The notes under the pieces are model-generated. The model made no database searches and had not been told where the DNA came from. It saw only the letters and a list, made by a program, of their open reading frames with translations. From Candidatus Gastranaerophilales bacterium (lineage in GTDB: Bacteria; Cyanobacteriota; Vampirovibrionia; Gastranaerophilales; Gastranaerophilaceae): a stretch of DNA of 38,949 nt. Positions 16,096-23,256 of this stretch are shown piece after piece. Where the stretch lies: contig CALUXU010000005.1 of NCBI GenBank assembly GCA_944324825.1, positions 130,264-169,212 of the forward strand, given 5' to 3'. A program made the position numbers and the translations under genes. Numbering within the stretch: position 1 is the first letter of the stretch; every line of letters starts with the position of its first letter.

Positions 16096-16502
16096 CTTAC
16101 AGCCTCTTTGATATCGTTTGCAGGGTTAAACTTATCATTTTCGTTATTGCGTATTAGACCTTTGTAATAGCTTTCTTTATAGTCTAATAATTCCAATTGT
16201 TTTTTCAATTCTTCCATTTGCTGCAGCGCTTTAATTCTGGTTGCTTTTATTATTCCATAACGCTCCGGAATGGTAGAATCTCCTATCAGGCACAAATCAA
16301 TGTAACGTTTTATTGATTTGTTATCTGTTCCAACGGATCTTAAGCATTTTACAATTTTTACCCAGCCTAAATCATGCTCTGAAAATTGTCTTATATTGTT
16401 GGCATCTCTGGTAATAGACGGGAATAATCCGCTTTTTGCCCAGAATCTTAATGTGTGCTCAGATACATCCATTAGTTTTGAAACTTCTTTGATTGTATAC
16501 AT
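16092..16502 (-). CDS. MerR-family transcriptional regulator
   Basis: The 136-residue regulator has an N-terminal winged HTH (YTIKEVSKLMDVSEHTLRFW, then AKSGLFPSITRDANNIRQFS) and a long dimerisation coiled coil (IKALQQMEELKKQLELLDYK). It lacks a clear metal-binding Cys loop, though Cys53 and Cys71 are present. This resembles the MerR subgroup that controls flavin reductases, cupins and carboxymuconolactone decarboxylases in response to electrophiles or drugs. It has a good ribosome site (AAGGAG). It is transcribed divergently from the cupin operon across operator 3, so autoregulation is likely, and two more operators with the same dyad lie nearby. Confidence 0.88.
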   Translation of the reverse strand: MYTIKEVSKLMDVSEHTLRFWAKSGLFPSITRDANNIRQFSEHDLGWVKIVKCLRSVGTDNKSIKRYIDLCLIGDSTIPERYGIIKATRIKALQQMEELKKQLELLDYKESYYKGLIRNNENDKFNPANDIKEAVS

Positions 16503-16541
16503 AAAACTTTTCTCCTTAAAAATATTCTATCATAAAAAATA

Positions 16542-16573
16542 CTTGACTGATAGCTACTCTCAAGAATTAAAAT
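16542..16573 (+). promoter_or_regulatory. MerR-type operator/promoter 3 (merR/cupin intergenic)
   Basis: TTGACT (16543-16548), the imperfect dyad TGATAGCTACTCTCA (16548-16562) and TAAAAT (16568-16573) give a 19-nt spacer, the MerR hallmark. It keeps the CTTGA...TCAAG flanks of operators 1 and 2, but its right half-site differs at two positions. It points at the cupin operon and lies within the divergent merR upstream region. Confidence 0.75.
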
Positions 16574-16614
16574 AATATTGTAAAGACTCAAAATAAAAAG
16601 TCGGGGTTATATAA

Positions 16615-17073
16615 ATGAAAAAAGTTATAATATTATTACTGTGTTTAGTATTAGGAGAAAGTATAATGGCAAAAGAACTTGATGAACCTTTTGGTAAAGG
16701 TGAAGAATTTAAAACGGATGTATTTATCGGTAAAGTATATTTGAAAATGCTGACGGACGGAAAAGATGGTATGGACTGTCCCATAGCGAACGTTACTTTT
16801 GAACCAAAATGCCGCAATAACTGGCATACGCATGATGTAGGTCAAATTCTTCTTGTAATGGACGGTGAAGGGTACTATCAAGAGGAGGGTAAACCTGTAC
16901 AGCATCTTAAAAGAGGTGATGTGGTCGTTATACCTAAAGATGTAAAACACTGGCATGGGGCAACTGCGGACAGCTGGTTTTCACACTTGTCGATTACTCC
17001 TAAAGGCAGTGAGAATAAAACAACCTGGTTAGAGCCGGTTGAAGATAGTTACTATAACAATTTGGAAAAATAG
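16615..17073 (+). CDS. exported cupin-domain protein
   Basis: The 152-residue protein begins with a signal peptide (MKKVIILLLCLVLGESIMA, likely cleaved after Ala) and a single cupin domain. Metal ligands are visible in WHTHDVGQILLVMDGEGYYQ (His-x-His and Gln) and VKHWHG (His), with the glycine-rich LKRGDVVVIPK. Cupins of this type often accompany carboxymuconolactone decarboxylases, as here: the next gene starts 1 nt after this stop. It is the first gene behind operator 3. A periplasmic isomerase, dioxygenase or detoxifying role is possible; substrate unknown. Confidence 0.83.
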   Translation: MKKVIILLLCLVLGESIMAKELDEPFGKGEEFKTDVFIGKVYLKMLTDGKDGMDCPIANVTFEPKCRNNWHTHDVGQILLVMDGEGYYQEEGKPVQHLKRGDVVVIPKDVKHWHGATADSWFSHLSITPKGSENKTTWLEPVEDSYYNNLEK

Positions 17074-17074
17074 T

Positions 17075-17914
17075 ATGAAAAAGTTATTAGTATTATTTTT
17101 TGCATTTATTTTTATGCAATCATTATTTGTATATGCAGATACGTTAAGTAAGGATAAAGTTATGAATAGAGTAGATTTTGCACAAAACAGATATGACGAA
17201 CTTTTCAAAAAAGAGATTTCATCTTTAAAAGAAACAGATCCTGATTTGTATGAAATAGTTAAAAATTTTATTTATGGAGATGTTGCTCAATTAGGTGATT
17301 TAACCGTAAAACAAAGAGAACTTATTACTCTGGTTGTATTGACTGTTAACCAGCAGTCTGAAATCCTGGAAAAACATGTGAATGCAGCGTTAAATATCGG
17401 TTTGACTCCCGTAGAAATCAAAGAAGCAATCTATCAAACGGCACCGTATGCAGGAATTCCTAAGGCTGTAATTGCAGCAGAGGCTGCAAACAAAGTATTT
17501 AAAGAACGTAATATCAAGCTGCCTGTCGAATCCCAATCTACGACAGATGAATCCAGCCGTTATGATAAAGGGTTAGGTACTCAGGTAAAATTATTCGGCG
17601 AACGTATAACAAATATGCGTGCAGCTTCTCCAAAAGGGCAGGAGCATATATGTGATTACCTTGCAGGGTATTGCTTCGGTGATTTTTATACAAGAAACGG
17701 GCTTGATTTGAAAACCCGTGAGCTTTTAACCTTATGTATGCTTGCCGCTTTAGGCGATACAGAAAGCCAAATAAAAGGGCATATACAAGGTAATTTGAAT
17801 ATCGGCAACGATAAAGATACAATGTTGGCAGCAATAACGCAATGTCTGCCGTATATCGGCTTCCCGAGAACACTTAATGCAATTAAGTATTTGAATGAGG
17901 CAACTGCCAAATAA
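17075..17914 (+). CDS. exported tandem carboxymuconolactone decarboxylase-family protein
   Basis: The start at 17075 is preferred: it follows the cupin stop by 1 nt, has GGAAAA upstream, and begins a clear signal peptide (MKKLLVLFFAFIFMQSLFVY, then AD). An upstream in-frame ATG at 17039 would bury it. The 279 residues hold two CMD repeats, FIYGDVAQLGDLTVKQRELI through PYAGIPKAVIAAEA and YCFGDFYTRNGLDLKTRELL through LPYIGFPRTLNAIK. Neither has the CxxC of AhpD peroxidases, but both keep the Glu and His of the fold (LEKHVNAALNIG, IKGHIQGNLNIG). With the exported cupin it forms a pair probably acting on one small molecule in the periplasm. Substrate is unknown. Confidence 0.82.
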   Translation: MKKLLVLFFAFIFMQSLFVYADTLSKDKVMNRVDFAQNRYDELFKKEISSLKETDPDLYEIVKNFIYGDVAQLGDLTVKQRELITLVVLTVNQQSEILEKHVNAALNIGLTPVEIKEAIYQTAPYAGIPKAVIAAEAANKVFKERNIKLPVESQSTTDESSRYDKGLGTQVKLFGERITNMRAASPKGQEHICDYLAGYCFGDFYTRNGLDLKTRELLTLCMLAALGDTESQIKGHIQGNLNIGNDKDTMLAAITQCLPYIGFPRTLNAIKYLNEATAK

Positions 17915-18825
17915 TGAGTTTTAAAAAATTATACATACTGTGTAATATATCACTTCTACTTGCCGCAATGATATCAGGCTTGTCTTTTGTGGCGCAAAAG
18001 GCCGGCATGGATTATGTCGGACCGTTTACGTTTAATGTTATGAGAAGCTTAATCGGGAGTCTGAGTTTACTTCCCGTAATATTTTTGCAGGATAAAATTT
18101 CTAAGACTCAGATGACAAAAGAGGAGTCAAAGGCTTTGTGGAAAGGCGGTTTTCTTGCCGGGCTTGTTTTGTTTATTGCATTTTCAATAAACCAGTACTG
18201 TATGATATTTGCACCTGCAGGAAAAGCCGGATTTATTACATCGTTGTATGTTTTATTTGTTCCTGTAATTGCAGTATTTATGAAGCAAAAATTGCTGCCA
18301 AACGTACAGGTTAGTATATTGCTTGCTTTTGTCGGGTTATATCTTTTATGCGCCAAAGGAACCATGCAGTTTGAAATCCATGATATTTTACTTTTGGTCA
18401 GTGCTTTTTTCTTTGCATTGCATATAATTGTCGTAAGTTATTATTCCAAAAGAACAAGTGCTTTTAAACTCTCTGAGCTGCAGTTTCTTGTTGCCGGGAC
18501 CTTGGCTTTACCGATTATGTTGTTTTATGAACATCCGGCATTGGCTGCTATTCTTGCCGGTTGGAAACCTATTCTTTTTGCGGGAATTGTCGTGACGGCT
18601 GTTGCATATACTCTGCAAATTCTTGGGCATAAGGCAACTCACCCTGTTCTTGCAACACTTATTCTGAGCAGCGAAGCCGTATTTGCAGTATTCGGCGGAA
18701 TGATATTTTTAGGAGAAACCTTAACGTTAAGAGAGGTCTCCGGCTGTGTATTTATGATTGCGGCAATCATTCTTTCACAGCTTCCTTTTAACTCTAAAAA
18801 ACAATCTGATGATTTAAGTATATAG
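17914..18825 (+). CDS. EamA/DMT-superfamily transporter
   Basis: The 303-residue inner-membrane protein shows ten hydrophobic helices in two EamA repeats. Typical stretches are AAMISGLSFVAQKAGMDYVG at the N-terminus, LYVLFVPVIAVFM, and LATLILSSEAVFAVFGGMIF near the end. Family members export amino acids, metabolites or drugs. Its ATG overlaps the CMD-protein stop by 1 nt, so it belongs to the MerR-controlled operon, where an efflux role for the inducing compound is a sensible inference. No substrate can be named. Confidence 0.85.
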   Translation: MSFKKLYILCNISLLLAAMISGLSFVAQKAGMDYVGPFTFNVMRSLIGSLSLLPVIFLQDKISKTQMTKEESKALWKGGFLAGLVLFIAFSINQYCMIFAPAGKAGFITSLYVLFVPVIAVFMKQKLLPNVQVSILLAFVGLYLLCAKGTMQFEIHDILLLVSAFFFALHIIVVSYYSKRTSAFKLSELQFLVAGTLALPIMLFYEHPALAAILAGWKPILFAGIVVTAVAYTLQILGHKATHPVLATLILSSEAVFAVFGGMIFLGETLTLREVSGCVFMIAAIILSQLPFNSKKQSDDLSI

Positions 18826-18835
18826 GAGATTTTGT

Positions 18836-19699
18836 ATGACGAAATGTATTAGCAAACAAACTTTTGATGAAGAACGTGCTTTGTACAATCTTGTTGATGC
18901 AGAAGTCTTGGATTGTACTTTTGCCGGACCGCAGGATGGTGAATCTGTTCTCAAGGAATGTCATGATTTTACGGTTAAAGATTGTTCCTTTTCTCTCAGA
19001 TATCCAATCTGGCACGCAAAAAATTTCAAGGTGATTAATTCTTCTATGGACGAACTGACCCGGGCTCCTATCTGGTATGGCTCGGATGGACTTCTCGAAG
19101 GATGTAAGATTACGGGAATAAAGTGCCTTAGAGAATGTGAGAGAGTACTTATTTCAAATTGTGATATCAAATCCCCTGAGTTCGGTTGGAAATGTAATGG
19201 GGTCAATATCAAAGATTCTTCTATTGAATCAGAATATTTTTTATTTGATACAAATAATGTTGATATAGTTAATCTTAAGATGAAGGGGAAATACTCTTTT
19301 CAATATATGGAGAACCTTCATATAAAAGATTCCGAACTGGATACAAAGGATGCATTCTGGCACAGTAAAAATATCACGGTTGAAAACTCTCTGGTAAAGG
19401 GTGAATATCTTGGCTGGTTTTCTGAAAATCTGACTCTGATTAACTGTCATATAATCGGGACTCAGCCTTTGTGCTATTGTAAAAATTTAAAACTTGTGAA
19501 TTGTATAATGGATGATACGGATTTATCTTTTGAGTATTCTGATGTAGAGGCTGATATAAAAGGTCACGTTGTATCTGTTAAGAACCCTAAATCTGGAGTT
19601 ATAACCCTTGATAGTGTTGATGATATTATATTTGAAGATGCCGTAATGGAATGCAGCGGCAAAATAGTAATAAGAGATGAAAGGAGATGTAATGTCTAA
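18836..19699 (+). CDS. DUF3737 family right-handed beta-helix protein
   Basis: The 287-residue protein is built of short beta-helix rungs with recurring aromatic and NCxI-like positions (DCTFAGPQDGES, YPIWHAKNFKVINSSM, DAFWHSKNITVENS). These match DUF3737, a family common in gut bacteria with no known activity. There is no signal peptide. It sits 10 nt after the transporter with AGGAG upstream and overlaps the DXS-like gene start by 8 bp, so it is part of the MerR operon. The two Trp-rich rungs could line a carbohydrate-like binding face, but that is speculation. Confidence 0.8.
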   Translation: MTKCISKQTFDEERALYNLVDAEVLDCTFAGPQDGESVLKECHDFTVKDCSFSLRYPIWHAKNFKVINSSMDELTRAPIWYGSDGLLEGCKITGIKCLRECERVLISNCDIKSPEFGWKCNGVNIKDSSIESEYFLFDTNNVDIVNLKMKGKYSFQYMENLHIKDSELDTKDAFWHSKNITVENSLVKGEYLGWFSENLTLINCHIIGTQPLCYCKNLKLVNCIMDDTDLSFEYSDVEADIKGHVVSVKNPKSGVITLDSVDDIIFEDAVMECSGKIVIRDERRCNV

Positions 19700-21452
19700 T
19701 ATATTAGATAAAGTAAACAGTCCTCTTGATTTAAAAAATCTGTCGGTTGATGAGATGAATATGTTGGCAGGTGAAATGAGAGAGGTTATTATAAAAAAAG
19801 TTAATACAACAGGTGGGCATATGGGGCCAAACCTTGGGATTGTGGAGGCAACGATTGCGCTTCATTATGTTTTTAATTCTCCTCAGGATAAAATTGTTTT
19901 TGATGTATCCCACCAATGCTATCCTCATAAGATTTTAACCGGAAGAAAAGAAGGATTTACAAATCTTGATAAGTATTACACTTATACGGGGTATACTAAC
20001 CCGCAGGAAAGTGAACATGATCTTTTTAAAGTCGGTCACACTTCAACTTCCGTAAGTCTTGCAGCAGGTGTTGCTAAGGCAAGAGATTTAAAGGGTGAAA
20101 CGGGAAATGTAATTGCAATAATCGGTGACGGTTCATTATCCGGCGGTGAGGCTTTTGAAGGTCTGGATAACGCTGCAACATTAAACAGTAATATTATTAT
20201 TCTTGTAAATGATAATGATATGTCTATTGCTCCAAATTCTGGCGGTTTATATGGAAATCTCAGATTGTTAAGAGAAACAAAAGGACAGGCTGAATGTAAT
20301 TTCTTTAAATCAATGGGCTTTGACTATTATTATATTGAAGATGGTAATAACATTGAACAGTTGATTTCGGCATTCAAAAAGGTTAAGGATATAAACCATC
20401 CGACAGTTGTACATATGTCTACGTTAAAAGGTAAAGGACTTGCCGCAGCGGAAGCAAATAAAGAAGGTTTCCACTGGATATTGCCGGGAACTTTAGATAA
20501 GAATAATGATTCAGCTCCGGCAGCAGTGGAAAACTACTGTACTGTAACGAATGATTTTATTTTGAACAAGATAAAAAGTGATAAGACCGTTTTTGCAATT
20601 TCTGCTGCAACTCCGGGGGCTTACGGATTTACTCCTGAATTTAGAAAACAGCTTGGTGCTCAATATATGGATGTCGGTATAGCTGAAGAACATGCGGTTG
20701 CATTCGCATCAGCTCTTGCAAAATCAGGTGCAAAACCGATATTACCTTTGATGAGTTCATTTGTACAACGGACTTATGACCAATTATCACAGGATTTGGC
20801 TTTAAATAACAGTCCTGTAACTATGCTTATCCACTGGGGTGCTATCTCAGGCGCAGATGCAACTCACTTGGGCTGTTTTGATATTCCATTGATTAGTAAT
20901 ATTCCGAATATTGTGTATCTTGCGCCGGTAAATAAAGAAGAGCATTTGAAAATGCTGGATTGGGCATTAGAGCAAACAGAATATCCTGTTGCAATAAGAG
21001 TTCCGTTTGGCGAATTGGTTTCAACAGGAGTTGAAGATACAACGGATTATTCTCAAATTAATAAATTCAAGGTTGAAGAAGAGGGCAGCGACGTTGCAAT
21101 TATTGCTCTCGGAAATTTCTTTAAACTCGGGAAACAAGTTAAAGAAAAACTTGGGTTTAATGCAACATTAATCAATCCTCATTTTATAACAGGTATTGAT
21201 GAAGAATTACTTGAATCTTTAAAATCTAATCATAAACTCGTTATTACGCTTGAGGACGGGGTATTGGACGGCGGATTCGGTGAAAAGATAGCAAGATTCT
21301 ATGGTAATTCGGATATGAAGGTTCTTAATTTCGGCGCTAAGAAGGAATTTACCGACCTTGTTCCGATTAATGAATTGTACGAAAGATATCACCTGACACC
21401 TGATTTGATAGTTAAAGATATTCAAGAGTGTTTGTCTCTTCAAACCGTATAA
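19692..21452 (+). CDS. 1-deoxy-D-xylulose-5-phosphate synthase-like transketolase
   Basis: The 586-residue thiamine-diphosphate enzyme has FDVSHQCYPHKILTGR, VGHTSTSVSLAAG, the TPP motif GDGSLSGGEAFEGLDNAA through NDND, DVGIAEEHAVAFASALA (Glu332 the likely TPP-activating residue), and a C-terminal transketolase domain. DXS condenses pyruvate and glyceraldehyde 3-phosphate in the MEP pathway. This sequence is shorter than housekeeping DXS (about 620) and has SIAPNSGGLYGN in place of SISxNVGGLS, as in accessory DXS-like paralogues of gut Firmicutes. AAGGAG supports the start at 19692; an upstream in-frame start at 19677 lies inside DUF3737. Its place in a stress-type operon argues for an accessory sugar-phosphate role. 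Confidence 0.8.
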   Translation: MSNILDKVNSPLDLKNLSVDEMNMLAGEMREVIIKKVNTTGGHMGPNLGIVEATIALHYVFNSPQDKIVFDVSHQCYPHKILTGRKEGFTNLDKYYTYTGYTNPQESEHDLFKVGHTSTSVSLAAGVAKARDLKGETGNVIAIIGDGSLSGGEAFEGLDNAATLNSNIIILVNDNDMSIAPNSGGLYGNLRLLRETKGQAECNFFKSMGFDYYYIEDGNNIEQLISAFKKVKDINHPTVVHMSTLKGKGLAAAEANKEGFHWILPGTLDKNNDSAPAAVENYCTVTNDFILNKIKSDKTVFAISAATPGAYGFTPEFRKQLGAQYMDVGIAEEHAVAFASALAKSGAKPILPLMSSFVQRTYDQLSQDLALNNSPVTMLIHWGAISGADATHLGCFDIPLISNIPNIVYLAPVNKEEHLKMLDWALEQTEYPVAIRVPFGELVSTGVEDTTDYSQINKFKVEEEGSDVAIIALGNFFKLGKQVKEKLGFNATLINPHFITGIDEELLESLKSNHKLVITLEDGVLDGGFGEKIARFYGNSDMKVLNFGAKKEFTDLVPINELYERYHLTPDLIVKDIQECLSLQTV

Positions 21453-21473
21453 TTACAGAACAGCTAATCATTT

Positions 21474-21512
21474 TTTAGGCGGGTATACTCAATGTATTAC
21501 TCGCCTTTAAAT
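21474..21512. terminator. bidirectional terminator between the MerR operon and the acetyltransferase
   Basis: AGGCG and CGCCT pair around an imperfect inner stem (GGTATAC against GTATTACT), followed by TTTAAATTTTT on the plus strand. It lies between two convergent genes and overlaps the acetyltransferase stop. Confidence 0.6.
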
Positions 21513-22070
21513 TTTTCTCATAAATTTTGCAGGGTTTCCGCATACAATTGTGTTGGCTTCAACATCTTTTGTAACGACAGAACCTGCACCGATAACGGCA
21601 CCGTCGCCGATTGTTACACCGGGCAGTATTGTGGAATCAGAACCTACCCAAACATTTTTCCCGAGAACTACCGGTTTAGGGAACATTGCAGCTCTGGTTT
21701 CAGGGTTAGGATCATGGTTAAGAGTTGCAATTGTTACGTTATGTCCTATGAAGCAGCCGTCGCCCAGAGTAATTCCTCCTTGGTCCTGGAATCTGCAGCA
21801 GGCATTTATAAATACGTTTTTCCCGACAGTTATATTTATTCCGCATTCGGAGTAAAACGGCGGAAACATTCTAAACGACGGGTCTACTTTTTTGTGGGTT
21901 AGTTTAGAAAATAATTCAACAATTTCCTCCGGAGTATGATATTTGTAATTCATTTCGGATGTTATTTTAAGAGCTTCCTGCGCCAGTTCGTGGAAGGTAT
22001 CGTATAATCCGGATTCTGCATCAACCTTTTTTTGATTATTAACATAGTCGAAGAATTTCTCTAAATCCAT
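21507..22070 (-). CDS. maltose/galactoside O-acetyltransferase-like hexapeptide protein
   Basis: The 187-residue protein belongs to the LacA/Maa/NodL group of left-handed beta-helix acetyltransferases, which move acetyl from acetyl-CoA to sugar hydroxyls in the cytoplasm. Visible are the N-terminal Mac helix region (residues 20-60) and FPPFYSECGINITVGKNVFI. The catalytic His119 lies in TLNHDPN, and hexapeptide rungs such as VVLGKNVWVGSDSTILPG and GAVIGAGSVVTKDV end in CGNPAK. AAGGAAA precedes the ATG. It stands alone, converging on the DXS-like operon. The natural acceptor is unknown, and a detoxifying role is common for the family. Confidence 0.88.
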   Translation of the reverse strand: MDLEKFFDYVNNQKKVDAESGLYDTFHELAQEALKITSEMNYKYHTPEEIVELFSKLTHKKVDPSFRMFPPFYSECGINITVGKNVFINACCRFQDQGGITLGDGCFIGHNVTIATLNHDPNPETRAAMFPKPVVLGKNVWVGSDSTILPGVTIGDGAVIGAGSVVTKDVEANTIVCGNPAKFMRKI

Positions 22071-22103
22071 ATATTAATTTCCTTATGTAAAAAGACTTAT
22101 ATT

Positions 22104-22190
22104 TCTTTGACTCGAACAAAACAAGGGCTGCTCACATAAAAAGCCCACATTGCTGTGAGCTTCTAAAAACTGCCCTTGGCCAGACTTGAA
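22104..22190. repeat. 87-bp direct repeat, copy 1 (duplicated tRNA-Leu 3' end and trailer)
   Basis: Identical to 22311-22397 except for one base (C for T in GAGCTTyTAAAA). The repeat includes the last 20 nt of the tRNA-Leu sequence (TTCAAGTCTGGCCAAGGGCA on the minus strand) plus the downstream hairpin GCTCACA...TGTGAGC. On its own it is a tRNA fragment that cannot fold as a tRNA. Confidence 0.85.
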
Positions 22191-22310
22191 TAGCGACTGC
22201 TCGGAGTGGCGGACGAATTTGGCGGCGGGAGCCGGCAAACTGAGTCCGAAACTCAACGTCGGCGGCGTAGTAATCTATGATTACCCAGCCGCTGTCTGGC
22301 TTTGTGAGAG
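22191..22310. other. GC-rich 120-bp segment between the tRNA tail repeats
   Basis: By hand count 70 of 120 bases are G or C (58 percent), far above the surrounding DNA. On the minus strand it forms local hairpins (TGAGT-TTCGG-ACTCA) and carries GCCAGAC, which could pair with GTCTGGC of the adjacent tRNA fragment. No convincing protein frame exists. It may be a small inserted element or a structured RNA embedded in a tRNA-like transcript. Confidence 0.5.
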
Positions 22311-22397
22311 TCTTTGACTCGAACAAAACAAGGGCTGCTCACATAAAAAGCCCACATTGCTGTGAGCTTTTAAAAACTGCCCTTGGCCAGACTTGAA
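22311..22397. repeat. 87-bp direct repeat, copy 2 (authentic tRNA-Leu 3' end and trailer)
   Basis: This copy is continuous with the intact tRNA-Leu gene, so it is the original. The repeat period is 207 bp. On the minus strand the trailer holds the GCTCACA...TGTGAGC hairpin, which may terminate or process the tRNA transcript. Confidence 0.85.
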
Positions 22398-22464
22398 CTG
22401 GCACCGAGGGATAACCCCGATTGGATTTTAAGTCCAACGCGTCTACCGATTCCGCCACAAGGGC
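22378..22464 (-). tRNA. tRNA-Leu (anticodon UAA)
   Basis: The 87-nt type II tRNA reads on the minus strand from GCCCTTGTGGCGGAATCGGT to CAAGGGC plus discriminator A. The acceptor arms GCCCTTG and CAAGGGC pair perfectly. The anticodon stem-loop TTGGACTTAAAATCCAA presents TAA. A long variable arm (CGGGGTTATCCCTCG) and the T-arm TTCAAGT complete it. CCA is not encoded. Its 3' end is duplicated downstream. Confidence 0.97.
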
Positions 22465-22533
22465 AAGCAGTCTTTCGACATTGTTTATAATAATACAGAC
22501 AAACTGAATTGTCTAGTAACTTTTTTTTCAATA

Positions 22534-22542
22534 TGTTATAAT
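22534..22542 (+). promoter_or_regulatory. extended -10 promoter placed for a leaderless start
   Basis: TGTTATAAT (TGn plus TATAAT) ends 6 nt before the ATG at 22549. No good -35 is visible and there is no ribosome site, so the kinase transcript is probably leaderless. Confidence 0.5.
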
Positions 22543-22548
22543 CTCTGT

Positions 22549-23256
22549 ATGACAAATCAAGACGACTTTATATCAACAGTTTCACACGAATTGAGAACCC
22601 CGTTGACAAGTATAAGAGGTTTTGCTCAGACCATGCTTTCTTCATGGGATAAATTGGATGATGAGAGCAAAAAAAAGTTTTTATCAATTATAGAGCAGCA
22701 GTCAAACAGGCTTATTAATCTGGTGGAAAATATTTTATCGGTTACTAAACTGCCGAAGGATGCTCTTATACTAAAAAGTGTTGATGTAAATTCCGCAATA
22801 TTGCCTGTGATACAGATTGTTCAGCAGCAGTATAAGACTCACAAAATTATAAAACAATTTGATTCTTCAAATCCTAATGTTTCACTGGATTTGGAAAAGT
22901 TTCAGCAAATAATGATAAACTTAACGGAGAATGCCGCAAAGTATTCAGATGAGGGCTCTACTATCAAAATAATTACCTCCCACGACGACAAATTTGTTTA
23001 TATCAATGTTCAGGATGAAGGTATTGGTATTAGTGAGGAATTTGCGGAAAAGATATTTGAAAAGTTTTCAAGAATAGATAATCCTTTGACCAGAAAAATA
23101 CAGGGCAGCGGTTTGGGATTATACATTACTAAGACACTTGTTGAAAAGATGCACGGGAATATTTCGTTCAAAAATCTGAACAAGGGAACGGAGTTTCAGG
23201 TGAAATTCCCAGTGTATAATATTGAGGATCATGTTAAATGCTCAGTAACGCAATAA
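22549..23256 (+). CDS. minimal histidine kinase without sensor domain
   Basis: The 235-residue protein consists only of HisKA (His13 in VSHELRTPLTSI) and HATPase_c (LTENAAKYSDEGS, VQDEGIGISEEF, GSGLGLYITKTLVEKMHG). There is no transmembrane segment or PAS domain, so input must come from a partner protein or from a missing upstream domain. The tRNA gene upstream leaves no room for one. Its 3' end overlaps the start of a double-receiver protein by 19 bp, a clear cognate pair. It starts 6 nt after an extended -10 box and has no Shine-Dalgarno sequence. The Lys-rich C-terminus ends soon after the fold. Confidence 0.85.
   Translation: MTNQDDFISTVSHELRTPLTSIRGFAQTMLSSWDKLDDESKKKFLSIIEQQSNRLINLVENILSVTKLPKDALILKSVDVNSAILPVIQIVQQQYKTHKIIKQFDSSNPNVSLDLEKFQQIMINLTENAAKYSDEGSTIKIITSHDDKFVYINVQDEGIGISEEFAEKIFEKFSRIDNPLTRKIQGSGLGLYITKTLVEKMHGNISFKNLNKGTEFQVKFPVYNIEDHVKCSVTQ

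Noticed and set aside
22132-22326. 64-codon minus-strand frame across the GC-rich insert
   Set aside because: It runs through the tRNA fragment and repeat boundaries, has no ribosome site, and is better explained by the GC-rich composition.
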